Below, piece by piece: positions 55,647 to 64,000 of a stretch of DNA of 64,000 nucleotides (the stretch's first letter is position 1; each line of letters starts with the position of its first letter). The position numbers were made by a program, and so were the translations under genes. The notes beneath the pieces were generated by a model. It was not told the origin of the DNA and did not search any database. It saw only the letters and a program-made list of their open reading frames with translations. This DNA comes from Silene conica (taxonomy: Eukaryota > Streptophyta > Magnoliopsida > Caryophyllales > Caryophyllaceae), in NCBI GenBank assembly GCA_029255685.2, contig CM055319.2, positions 14,478,247 through 14,542,246 on the forward strand, read 5' to 3'.

Positions 55647-58517
55647 CTATCCGCTAAAGATGCGGAAGATATCCGACCACGGCTTCTGACGACATGCCGT
55701 AGTCTCCACGGTTTTTGCTTTAGTAGCAAAACACACCTTCTTTCCGCCGTCGCAAAGCATATGCGACGGTCTCTCCTCTTGAGCTTGCCTCCTCTTCTTC
55801 TTCTCCTCCCTATCCACGACGTCTGGATCCTCATCCTCTTCATAGCTTAAGCATCCCATTCCTCCTCTCTGGACGATGGCTTCCTTCACTTTGGGTTTCC
55901 CCAAACCAGTTCCTGCAATAGTCATAATAGAAGTGCCCTCCCTATTGCTCCCAATCTGGGGCGGAGGTGTAAAAACAGATACAGGAACAGGTAATAAAGG
56001 TGGAGAAGTAGTGATGACCTCATACTTCTTCTCAGAAGTTATAGCATTACATGTGATGGGGGTCATAGCATCCTTCTTCCTATAGGATAGTCCATAGATA
56101 ATAGAATGCTTGCCTACTTTGAAGGTTAGAGTCCCAGCACCTACATCTATAATGGCACCCGCAGTGTGAAGAAAGGGTCTTCCTAGAATTATAGGTATAT
56201 GGGCATCCTCTGGGATGTCCAAAACTACAAAGTCGACTGGGAAGAAGAACCTGTCGATACGGACAGGGATGTTTTCTAACACCCCTACAGGTTCCATAGA
56301 TGTGCGATCAGCCATCTGGACTGTCATACTGGTCACTGCAAATTCGGTCATTCCTAGTTTTAAGGCAACGCTTAGGGGCATGACACTTATACTAGCACCT
56401 AAGTCGCATAGAGCCTTCTTAACTGGGAAGGTTCCTATATTACAGGGGACAGAAAAACTACCAGGGTCTTCTAGTTTATGAGGGGCAATGACATGCGTTA
56501 AATAACTGGATGACTCTTCAGTGAGGGCTACCGACTCAACCTTTTCTAGAGACCTCTTTCGTGACAAAAGTTGTCTCATGAATTTAAGATATGAAGGAAC
56601 CTGTTGAACTAATTCTAAAAATGGGACTTGAACATTCAGTGAACGAATCACATCTTTAAATTTGTCAAAAGATACCTGATCCTTTGAAGGCACGAGTCTC
56701 TCTGGAAAAGGAGCAGCTGAGGATTCCGTATTTGCAGCCCTTTTTAAAAACCTGGGGGTCTTGTCACCCCTGAAAAGGAAATCCCGCAAGTTATTCGGCA
56801 AATCTGGACGAAAGGGAACTTCAGGTTCTACTTCAATGGTCGGTCGACCAGAATCTTCGGTCGGTCGACCAGTCTCCTGTTCAGGCAAAATTTCTGGATC
56901 CTGATCTGCGGTCGGTCGACCAAATTTTTCGGTCGGTCGACCGCCTTCGCTGCTACTCGCCTGTTTTTCTTTCTCAGCCCCCACTTTAGCTCCACTTTGC
57001 AGGGTTACGACGTTTAGAGTCTCTTTCTTCTGGTCTGGTTTGGTCGGAAGTTGACCCGGAGCCCTAGTATCATTCTTGCTCGCGATCTGAGCAATCTGGG
57101 ACTCTAACATCTTCATCCTTGCCTCTCTAGCCTGTGACTCCTTCTGAACCAACCCGATAAGATTTTGGATAAGAGCATCTGTGTTGGGTGGTGGATTAGA
57201 AGGTGGTTGAGGGTTGAAAGGTGGTCTTTGAAAGTTTTGTTTATGTGGGGGTACATAAGTGGAATTTTGCTGAGGTTGCATGTGTTGTGGGTTTTGAACA
57301 TTCTGGCTTGTCCACCTTAAGTTGGGATGGACATTGTTATTATTTGGGTCATAGAAATTGTTCCCACGATAATGCTGAAAAGCGGCACATGTTTCATTAG
57401 ATGAAGTACAGAACTTTGACACATGCCCTTCTCCACCGCACCTCTCACAAGCAAAGGGTCCGTACTGAACGGCGTTCACTTGGTAAATTCCTCCCTTGCT
57501 TCCACTCCCTAGATCGAGCTTTCCTGCAGCCTCAAATTTTTCTAACTTGGCTGTCAAGGCCTCAATTGCTGACAGGTTGTACTCATTTTTCCTCTGATTT
57601 CCTCTGGAAGTACCATGCTCAGCACGGTGCACAGCAACATCTTCTATTAACTTGAGACCCTTAGTCTCTCCTGAATTATCTTGGAATCTCCCATTAGCTG
57701 CAGCATCTAAATAGGCCATGTTGTCATCATAGAGGCCATTGTAGAACTGGTTGCAAAGAAACCATTGTTCGAATCCGTGATGTGGTATGGATCGAACAAG
57801 TCTCTTGAACCTGTCCCACGCCTCGCTAAAGTCTTCATTGGGACCTTGCTTGAAATTAGTAATCTGCGCCCTTAAAGCATTAGTCTTTGACGCGGAATAA
57901 TATTTCCTGTAGAATGCTAAGGCTAAGGTGTTCCAATCTGTGACTCCCGCAGCAGTGCGGTCAAGATCTCTGTACCACTCTCTCGCAGAGTCCCTAAGGG
58001 AGAAGATAAACATGGTCTGTTTAATCTGGTCTTGCATCACTCCTTCTGGGGGTGCTATAGAGCATATGTAATCTGTGAAGATTTCAATATGCTTAGCAGC
58101 ATCCTCATTGGCCGAGCCTCCAAATTGGTTTCTTTCAACCATAATAATATAGGCAGGCTTGGCCTCGAATGGCTTCCCAGTACCTGCAGGTAAAGTGAAC
58201 CCTTTGTATAGGTCCTTTGCCTGAGGCATGGAGTGACTGGCAATAGTAGCTTCCTCTGTCATGTTCTCTTCTTCTTTAGGAAAAACTGGAAAGTAGGTAA
58301 AAGATGGTGTTTTTGGTGAAGGTGGATTGATGGGTGAATTTGGTTGTGAAGGTGGTGTTTTTGGTGAAGATGGTGGTAATTCGAATAAGCCTTCTTGAAA
58401 TAAGGAAGATGGTGAACCTCCTTCCTGATTTGCTAGAAGTTGCTTTCTTCTTTCTCTAAGAGTCCTCTCAATTTCGAGGTCAAGTGGTAGGAGTTCTCCT
58501 TGAACTGACCTGCGCAT
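55647..58517 (-). CDS. gag-protease polyprotein of gypsy-2, 956 residues
   Basis: Ortholog-like copy of the gypsy-1 frame, two residues shorter because of small differences in the Ser/Pro-rich region near residue 50. Gag domain, CCHC knuckle (CERCGGEGHVSKFC), two pairs of GRPT motifs and protease (CDLGAS, IPIILGRPF) are all intact, with no stop or frameshift. With nearly identical LTRs, this copy could still supply Gag. Whether it packages itself or depends on an Athila polymerase elsewhere is unknown. Confidence 0.95.
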   Translation of the reverse strand: MRRSVQGELLPLDLEIERTLRERRKQLLANQEGGSPSSLFQEGLFELPPSSPKTPPSQPNSPINPPSPKTPSFTYFPVFPKEEENMTEEATIASHSMPQAKDLYKGFTLPAGTGKPFEAKPAYIIMVERNQFGGSANEDAAKHIEIFTDYICSIAPPEGVMQDQIKQTMFIFSLRDSAREWYRDLDRTAAGVTDWNTLALAFYRKYYSASKTNALRAQITNFKQGPNEDFSEAWDRFKRLVRSIPHHGFEQWFLCNQFYNGLYDDNMAYLDAAANGRFQDNSGETKGLKLIEDVAVHRAEHGTSRGNQRKNEYNLSAIEALTAKLEKFEAAGKLDLGSGSKGGIYQVNAVQYGPFACERCGGEGHVSKFCTSSNETCAAFQHYRGNNFYDPNNNNVHPNLRWTSQNVQNPQHMQPQQNSTYVPPHKQNFQRPPFNPQPPSNPPPNTDALIQNLIGLVQKESQAREARMKMLESQIAQIASKNDTRAPGQLPTKPDQKKETLNVVTLQSGAKVGAEKEKQASSSEGGRPTEKFGRPTADQDPEILPEQETGRPTEDSGRPTIEVEPEVPFRPDLPNNLRDFLFRGDKTPRFLKRAANTESSAAPFPERLVPSKDQVSFDKFKDVIRSLNVQVPFLELVQQVPSYLKFMRQLLSRKRSLEKVESVALTEESSSYLTHVIAPHKLEDPGSFSVPCNIGTFPVKKALCDLGASISVMPLSVALKLGMTEFAVTSMTVQMADRTSMEPVGVLENIPVRIDRFFFPVDFVVLDIPEDAHIPIILGRPFLHTAGAIIDVGAGTLTFKVGKHSIIYGLSYRKKDAMTPITCNAITSEKKYEVITTSPPLLPVPVSVFTPPPQIGSNREGTSIMTIAGTGLGKPKVKEAIVQRGGMGCLSYEEDEDPDVVDREEKKKRRQAQEERPSHMLCDGGKKVCFATKAKTVETTACRQKPWSDIFRIFSG
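56838..56942 (-). repeat. two 12-9-12 modules inside gypsy-2 gag
   Basis: 56838-56870 with spacer AGAATCTTC and 56910-56942 with spacer AAATTTTTC. In codon register on the minus strand (GRPTEDSGRPT, GRPTEKFGRPT). Confidence 0.96.
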
Positions 58518-58619
58518 AAGATGGAAACTACAAGAAAAAAGTGAGAAGGTTTAAGGAAAAAAAAGTTCCTTAAACAAAAAGGGAAACAAAAACAAAAAAC
58601 AATAAACACTGGCGTCACC

Positions 58620-58637
58620 TCCCCGGCAACGGCGCCA
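58620..58637 (-). promoter_or_regulatory. primer-binding site of gypsy-2, tRNA-Asp type
   Basis: Reverse complement TGGCGCCGTTGCCGGGGA, five bases inside the 5' LTR. Confidence 0.9.
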
Positions 58638-58642
58638 AAATT

Positions 58643-60220
58643 TGATGCCCGTCGTTGAGGGTACCAAAGATAAATTTATAATTCCTAACTTTAACAATAG
58701 ATAGCGAAAGTCAGGGTCGAACCACAAGGAGGCGGGGAATGTTTATTGTTGAATGTTAATGTTTAAAGGTAACAAATTTGGGGGTTTTATTGGTTGATTA
58801 CTATATCTAAGGCAAAGATTAAAATAAACAAAAATTAAAAGATGAGAATAAAATATAATAAAAAGGGATGCTAGGATGTTTGGGTAATAAATAGCTAAGG
58901 TAAAATAAATCCTAAGGTCAACATGTATTGCAGTCGCGTAAGGGGGTGTAACATATCTTTTTAGGTCTATGCTACCTAATAGCTCCTTTCGGCCTATGCT
59001 ATTAGTTCCTAGGTCTCACAATTATTGGGTGTCAACAATAAGGGTGATTCCTAAATTCCATGTCACATACCTTTCAGCCTTGAGTAACCTATCCGTCTTA
59101 AGGTGTAAACCAATGCCCTTCCCGTATCTTTCAATCTTGGGTAGGTCATTACTAACATCCTACAAGTCTCCTATTGGTCTCATTGTAGGATATTATAATT
59201 AACAAGAAAAGACGAAATAAGAAAACAAACGCGAGTGGTCGACCGACCAGCTACTCCAGTCGGCCGACCACGGCCTCGGTCGACCGACCAGCTATTCCGG
59301 TCGGCCGACCGTGGTCCTGCTACAGGTCGGTCTTTCGAATTTTATCTAACTACGCATATTTATCCCCTACATCCTAACATATGAAAATTAGCTACTCATG
59401 ATTGTTAAGACGATTATAAAATTGGGAATAAACATGGAGAACATAGTAAATAATCTAAGCATGCAAGATTCAATAAAGCATGGGATTCTAACTTAACAAT
59501 TGTAATAAAAACAAGAACGATAATAAAGCAAGATTAAAAGAGTAATTACCACAATTTGGAATTAGGGCAGAAAGAAACTAACTTTATTGATGAATGCTTG
59601 GGAACTATTGAAAGATTACAAAACTAAAGCTTGAAATAAAACTAAGTATGATAAAACTTGATACTAGATGATTCGATGCAAAACTTGATGATAGATAGTA
59701 AAAGATTCATCTAACCCTAATCATAAGATTAGTTTATATAGGGCGAGAGATTAGAGTTTCCTAAAGACTCTAATTCTATTTTATTTCCGAAAAAGAATCG
59801 TTTGGGCCTCCGCTGTGGTCGGTCAACCTACTATTCGGGTCGGTCGACCGCTTCCTTCTGGGCTTCTTCTATTTTTGGCCTTCCTTGAATTTTGGGCTTC
59901 ATTAAAATTCAGGACTGGTCGGCCGACCCGTTTGGGTGGTCGGTCGACCGCCTCTGTACGGAAATCTTCGGATTTCTCTTGTTTTGACTTTTTGGCACTT
60001 GACTTTGACTCCAGTTGACTTTCCATTAATTCCCTAATTAAGCAAAAGACTTGAGGATATGGATTTGGTGCTAAATTGCTTCTTTTCCGCATAAATCTGC
60101 AAAAGTGCATAAAAATACGAAAGTACACGATTTGTGGGAAATAAAGGCTAAAACATAGTAAATGAGCGACCAAATACGTGTAAAAATAGATGTAAAACAT
60201 CATAAAATAGACACGTATCA
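58643..60220 (-). repeat. gypsy-2 5' LTR
   Basis: Same length and termini as the 3' LTR. Modules at 59237-59269, 59278-59310, 59817-59849 and 59917-59949 are the counterparts of those in 52663-53375. Confidence 0.96.
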
Positions 60221-60225
60221 CTAAT
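60221..60225. repeat. target duplication of gypsy-2, right copy
   Basis: CTAAT, identical to 52064-52068. Confidence 0.97.
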
Positions 60226-60269
60226 TACATTATCACTGACCAAGATGCAGGAATAAAAAAGGCATTCCC

Positions 60270-60841
60270 TGGTATGTTTGTATATCGTGCAATTTTTCTA
60301 GTTTTCTTAACTTATGAAACTAGAAGCTGAAGATGCTGAAACTGTGAAACTACATGCTTAACTTGTGAAACTAGATGCTTATACTGTGAATCTGGAAGGC
60401 CATATTGTGAACCCTGTTGATATAAGAGGCTGATTTTTTGAGTTCTGAAAGTGTGAAACCTGTTGAAAAATCAGCCTGATTTTTTTGAGTTCTTAACTTG
60501 TGAAACTAGAAGCTTATGAAGTGAAATTACATGCTTATTTTGTGAAACTAGATGGTTATATTATGAAACCTGTTGAAAAATCAGCCTGATTTTTTGAATT
60601 CTTAACTTGTGAAACTAGAAACTTAGGCAGTGAAACTACATGCTTATTTTGTGAAACTAGATGGCTATATTGTGAAACCTGTTGATAAAAGATCTTGATT
60701 TTTTGAGTTCTTAACTTGTGAAACTAGAAGCTTAACTTGTGAAACTGGATTCGTATTCTGTGAAACTACAAGCCTATATTTGTGAAACCTGTTGATAAAA
60801 GAGGATGATTTTTTTTAGTAAACTTATTTTGTTACATGCAG
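60270..60841 (+). repeat. TGTGAAACTAGAAGCTTA motif field, second MULE-D intron
   Basis: Same word family as 50340-50935, with about four tandem copies of a 100-130 bp unit that also contains TGTGAAACCTGTTGA and CTGATTTTTTGAGTTCTTAA. More copies follow the last exon at 62104-62267. Confidence 0.9.
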
Positions 60842-62103
60842 TTGTGTTCAAAATAGCAAGACCTCGGTTTTGCATGTGGCACATTATGAAAAAAGTAACA
60901 GACAAGGTTGGGAGCACAATTTGCAAAGACACTGAATTCTTATCACGTCTGAACAGTGTTGTTTGGAGCAATGATATGGAACCTGAGGAATTTGAGGAGA
61001 ATTGGGTTAAGGTCATCACAGAATTCTCGTTAGAGGATAATATATGGTTGAGTGGAAAGTTTGCTGAAAGACACAAATGGATACCAGCGTATTTCAAAAA
61101 TGTTCCGATGGGTAACATTTTAAGAACCACACAGAGATCAGAGAGTGCTAATAATTTTTTTAAAAGATTTGAGAATAAATATGGGGCCTTGGTTGAGTTT
61201 TGGATGAGGCTTGAGAGTGCCATCGACCAACAAAGGCATGCTCTAAAGCTTCTTGAAGCACAGAGTGATGATTCAATGCGTGAAACCTTATATTGTTCAA
61301 ACTGGGAAGCCCATTGAGCGAGAGTATATACACATGAAGTCTTCTATGACTTTCAAAATGAGGTTAAGGGCTCGATAAATGGGTGTAGTGTGGGTGGATA
61401 CACCCCACCAGATCCTGTAACTAACTCTGAGATTTTGATAGTTGAAGACGCGATCAAGAAAAAGAGCTACGCAGTTGAGTACAATAAAGGAACAATGGAC
61501 GTGAGATGTTCCAGTAAACTATTTGAACGGAGAGGTATTCTATGTTATCACATCATTTGGGTTTGCTCGGGTAAAACTAAGGAAATACTTGAGAAATACA
61601 TTTTGGGTAGGTGGAGTAAGAATGCACTTAGAAACCCTATTTATGATTTAAATGAAAATCTTTTGGACAACTACAATCCTAGTAGTAGTGGAAAATTTGG
61701 AATGTCTCGGATGTGGTCTGAGATTTATGCAACTGTGAGGATCCTCAAAAGAAAAAAAGATTCTGATGTGAGAGAATTTGCTAAGCTTGTAAAAGAATTC
61801 CGAGAGAAGTTGGAGCCAAACCCAAAGGCTTTGACAAAAGAACAAGAATTGCAAATCCTTCTAAACTGCAAGGCTCCAAAAGAAGGAAAGGTCTTACCAC
61901 CTAAGTTCTCTAAGAACAAGGGTAACGGGAAGCGGTTGGTAAGTAGTAAAAATAAGGCAATCAAAAAAGCAAAAAAATCAAAAAGGTTGTGTGCTAACTG
62001 TAAACGAATGTCACACCATGATAAAAGAAATTGTCCATATGATTTTGAAGAGCATCCTCCTGAGAATCAAGTATATATTATTCCTTTACTTTATTTTTTT
62101 TAA

Positions 62104-62267
62104 TTTAGGTTTATTATACTATGAAACCTGTTGATGAACGACTGATTTTAGTTTGTATCTAATATTGTGAATCCTAGGCCTTAAATTGTGAAACTAGGGA
62201 CATTATACTGTGAAACCTGTTAATGAAGGGCTGATTTTAGTTCAGGTTTCTAATATTGTGAATTCTA
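62104..62267 (+). other. MULE-D sequence after the last visible exon
   Basis: Begins at an apparent donor (CAAGTATAT) and holds three TGTGAAACC words. It is cut by the copia LTR; TTCTA at 62263-62267 is the likely left copy of its target duplication. Confidence 0.6.
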
Positions 62268-63252
62268 TGTTGGGGCTGGTGTCCTTAACAATTAAATACA
62301 ATGACTTACTAAATCTCTTTAAAGATCACAAGGGCATACTTCAGTATTATTATCAGTTGATTCACGTTTATCAATAACGGTTGGCTTGCTAGATAAGTTT
62401 GACGTTATTGTCATACGGATGGCGGTGATCAACTGGTCCCTATACGTCACACCTATAGGACACGTTTGAGAGATGTGAAGGTATGAAAATACAGTCACAT
62501 CTATGCCGGATACGACTAAACAATTATTCAGAGGTATTGACTATTAAATTAGTCAATAAGATGTTGAGATTATTATTTAATACGGATTAAATAATTTTGC
62601 TAATACGGATTACATGATTAATTCGTATATTAAATATAAACGGTTATATTTAATTAAATATTGTATTCGCGTATTAATATAAACAGTTATAGTAATTTGG
62701 GTAATTATACAATATCGTAATTTTATCAGACCATTATTAATACATCGACTGCATTAATATCTGATAACATGTATGCGATTTATAATTAAAATCCCGCAAA
62801 TAATATTTAGCAAAACGGGTCGAATCACGCAAAGGAATAAGGTAAGAGTGGAGAAAGCCCACTCTCACCCATCCAATTCGGCCGACCCTCAAGTACTACA
62901 TAAGGAAAGTCCTTCTCCTTTTGTCAGTTACTGGTTAATTGATAAACTCAAGAATTAGGGTTTTGAGAACATTATTTTCCCAAAACTCAGATCTCACATC
63001 AAAACCTCACAAAAGCTCTCCCCATATTGCAAGGCAATTGGAGAGTATTTCTAGCACACGCGGCATCATCTCATTCAAGTCTTGAGTGCAAGTTATAGGA
63101 GCGAATTTACTTTAATTCCTGTTCTTAGGCCTATTCAAGCAAGAACCCAAGGTTGTATTCCTTTTCATGTTTTTATTAACTTATGACAATAATCTCAATT
63201 GTAAAATTCGTTATAATCCTTCACGTTTTAGGGCGAAGCTTTATTCCCCACA
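62268..63252 (+). repeat. copia 5' LTR, 985 bp
   Basis: Starts TGTTGGGG and ends CCCCACA, short inverted ends. Contains one half-motif TTCGGCCGACCC near 62877. Confidence 0.82.
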
Positions 63253-63254
63253 AG

Positions 63255-63270
63255 TGGTATCAGAGCCAAG
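63255..63270 (+). promoter_or_regulatory. primer-binding site, initiator tRNA-Met type
   Basis: TGGTATCAGAGCCAAG; TGGTATCAGAGC is the standard primer site of plant Ty1/copia elements. Confidence 0.92.
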
Positions 63271-63345
63271 GCCACGAGATTTTACTTTTGTGTTTTTCAT
63301 AAGTTTTAATTTAAAATTTTGAAAATCATTTTCTGCCGGCGTGTG

Positions 63346-63775
63346 GGTCGGTCGACCCATTATTGTGGTCGGTCGACCACCACCCGCGTAGGGTTTCTGT
63401 TTATTCGACAGTTTCTCTTTTGTGTAATCGATCTTGTTTTCGATTCCTGTTTACATATTGTTAATTAATCGATATTCTTGACAATATGTGAACCCTTGTT
63501 GCTGTTTATTTTGATTTACGCGTTTTGAATCAGAGATAAAAACTTGTTTTGATTAAAAGTGCAGCAATTTCGCGTTTTCAGAAACTCGACTTCGTGTTTT
63601 GTGGTCGGTCGACCCGTTTATTGGGTCGGTCGACCACTCTGTAGTTACAGGAATTTTTATTTTTCTGTCAGGAGGTCGGTCGACCTGTTTAATGGGTTGG
63701 TCGACCACTATGCAGTTTCAGAAATTTTTTTTTTTGACAGGAGGTCGGTTGACCCCATGTTGAGGTCGGTCGACC
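63346..63775 (+). repeat. four 12-9-12 modules in the copia leader
   Basis: 63346-63378 (spacer CATTATTGT), 63603-63635 (CGTTTATTG), 63674-63706 (TGTTTAATG) and 63743-63775 (CCATGTTGA). The last three sit in a tandem repeat of about 70 bp. Confidence 0.95.
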
Positions 63776-64000
63776 ACTTCCCTGTAACAGTCGCGTTTTA
63801 TTTTTCCGAAAATAACTTGTTTTTATTTTCCCTTGGCCAAAAAGTAATATGCTGTATACAGAAATAGTATATTATTTTTGTGAAACGGTTCACTCTCGTT
63901 TGATACATATTATTTTAAAACGGTTTAAGATAATGGATTATAAACTTATTAAAATTAAAGTGGTTAAAACGGTATAATCACATAATTTTAATCCCGTAAA

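Larger units (their letters stand above)
52069..60220 (-). mobile_element. gypsy-2: complete young Athila-like element with gag-protease only
   Basis: Minus-strand order: 5' LTR (58643-60220), primer site, gag-protease, 2 kb without genes, polypurine tract, 3' LTR (52069-53646). Both LTRs are 1578 bp and I found about four differences (52195/58769, 52487/59061 and two near 52775 and 52848), so the insertion is recent. Perfect 5-bp target duplication. No reverse transcriptase or integrase, as in gypsy-1. Confidence 0.96.
50205..62103 (+). pseudogene. MULE-D transposase, FAR1-type, interrupted by gypsy-2
   Basis: Exon 1 is 50205-50256 (MENLDITTIDDNITIES; donor GTATGT). Exon 2 runs from 50963: a FAR1 domain (YATSSGFEARKSTMKRF) with an in-frame TAA at 51166-51168, then the MULE core (AISFDPTYGTNKYNMIF) up to GGKEPN. 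gypsy-2 splits the next codons, and the frame resumes at 60221 with YIITDQDAGIKK to 60269. After an intron it continues at 60842 (RPRFCMWHIMKKV, LRTTQRSESANNFF) to 62103, with a TGA at 61315-61317. The SWIM finger has lost its second Cys (CSSKLFERRGILCYH). A CCHC finger (CANCKRMSHHDKRNC) is intact. Later exons were not found. Confidence 0.88.
49706..62267 (+). mobile_element. MULE-D, Mutator-like element, left part only, split by gypsy-2
   Basis: The left end shows GGATCACGTGAGGCCGCC and, 18 bp after the first TGAG, GGTGAGGCCGCC, the same layout as the other MULE TIRs. A FAR1-type transposase follows. No inverted partner with GGCGGCCTCAC was seen before the copia LTR at 62268, so the right end lies beyond or is lost. 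Its introns carry TGTGAAACTAGAAGCTTA words. Confidence 0.7.
62268..64000 (+). mobile_element. Ty1/copia-type LTR element, 5' part
   Basis: LTR 62268-63252 followed after two bases by an initiator tRNA-Met primer site. Only the LTR and about 750 bp of leader lie in the window. No Gag frame has started by 64000. The short frame over 63559-63867 reflects the GGTCGGTCGACC repeats and is not credible as a gene. Confidence 0.85.

Noticed and set aside
63559..63867. 102-codon frame in the copia leader
   Set aside because: The repeated VGRP and RSVD peptides are just translations of the DNA modules; no gag similarity.

Overview
This window is plant nuclear DNA built almost entirely of nested transposable elements. 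No intact single-copy host gene was found. The evidence for a plant is the set of element families: a CACTA (En/Spm) transposon with TNP2 and TNPA-like genes, Mutator-like elements (MULEs) with FAR1-type transposases plus Ulp1-like (C48) genes, Athila-like Ty3/gypsy elements primed by tRNA-Asp, and a Ty1/copia element primed by initiator tRNA-Met. Plant-style introns and a captured fragment of the signal peptidase subunit SEC11 agree. The density of nesting suggests a large-genome eudicot; the species cannot be named from the sequence.

Layout. 1-125: stub of an Athila-like gag-protease. 126-7442: CACTA-1, with intact genes on the minus strand and no left terminus. 7443-14429: Athila-like element copy 1 (gypsy-1), its 5' LTR cut by CACTA-1. 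14430-18922: intergenic AT-rich DNA with two tRNA-derived (SINE-like) stretches, a hAT-type MITE and short tandem duplications. 18923-33690: giant MULE-A, with a FAR1-type transposase (+) whose first intron carries a 3.4-kb Pack-CACTA (CACTA-2), convergent with a multi-exon tandem-Ulp1 gene (-). 33725-35659: small MULE-B, caught in a three-fold tandem amplification of the MULE-A/MULE-B boundary. 35672-49673: giant MULE-C, the mirror image of MULE-A (Ulp gene +, transposase -), with a small decayed third gene. 49706-62267: MULE-D, its transposase split by gypsy-2 (52069-60220, minus strand, perfect 5-bp target duplication CTAAT, nearly identical LTRs). 62268-64000: 5' LTR and leader of a copia element that runs off the window.

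How the parts work together. CACTA-1 carries the usual TNP2/TNPA pair and dense subterminal repeats for the element-encoded DNA-binding protein. In MULE-A and MULE-C the transposase frames are broken, while the Ulp1-like genes keep long, alignable frames and many splice sites. Each MULE family fills its non-coding DNA with its own short degenerate motif, and the four families share a TIR layout made of duplicated TGAG-plus-tag units. This resembles the known VANDAL MULE system, in which an accessory protein recognises family-specific dispersed motifs. That functional link is inference.

The most unusual signal is a rigid 33-bp module: 12 bp GGTCGRCCGACC-like, exactly 9 bp of variable spacer, then a second 12 bp. 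It recurs 26 times in this window, in both gypsy copies (LTR, 3' non-coding region and in frame inside gag) and in the unrelated copia leader. All counts and alignments were made by eye.
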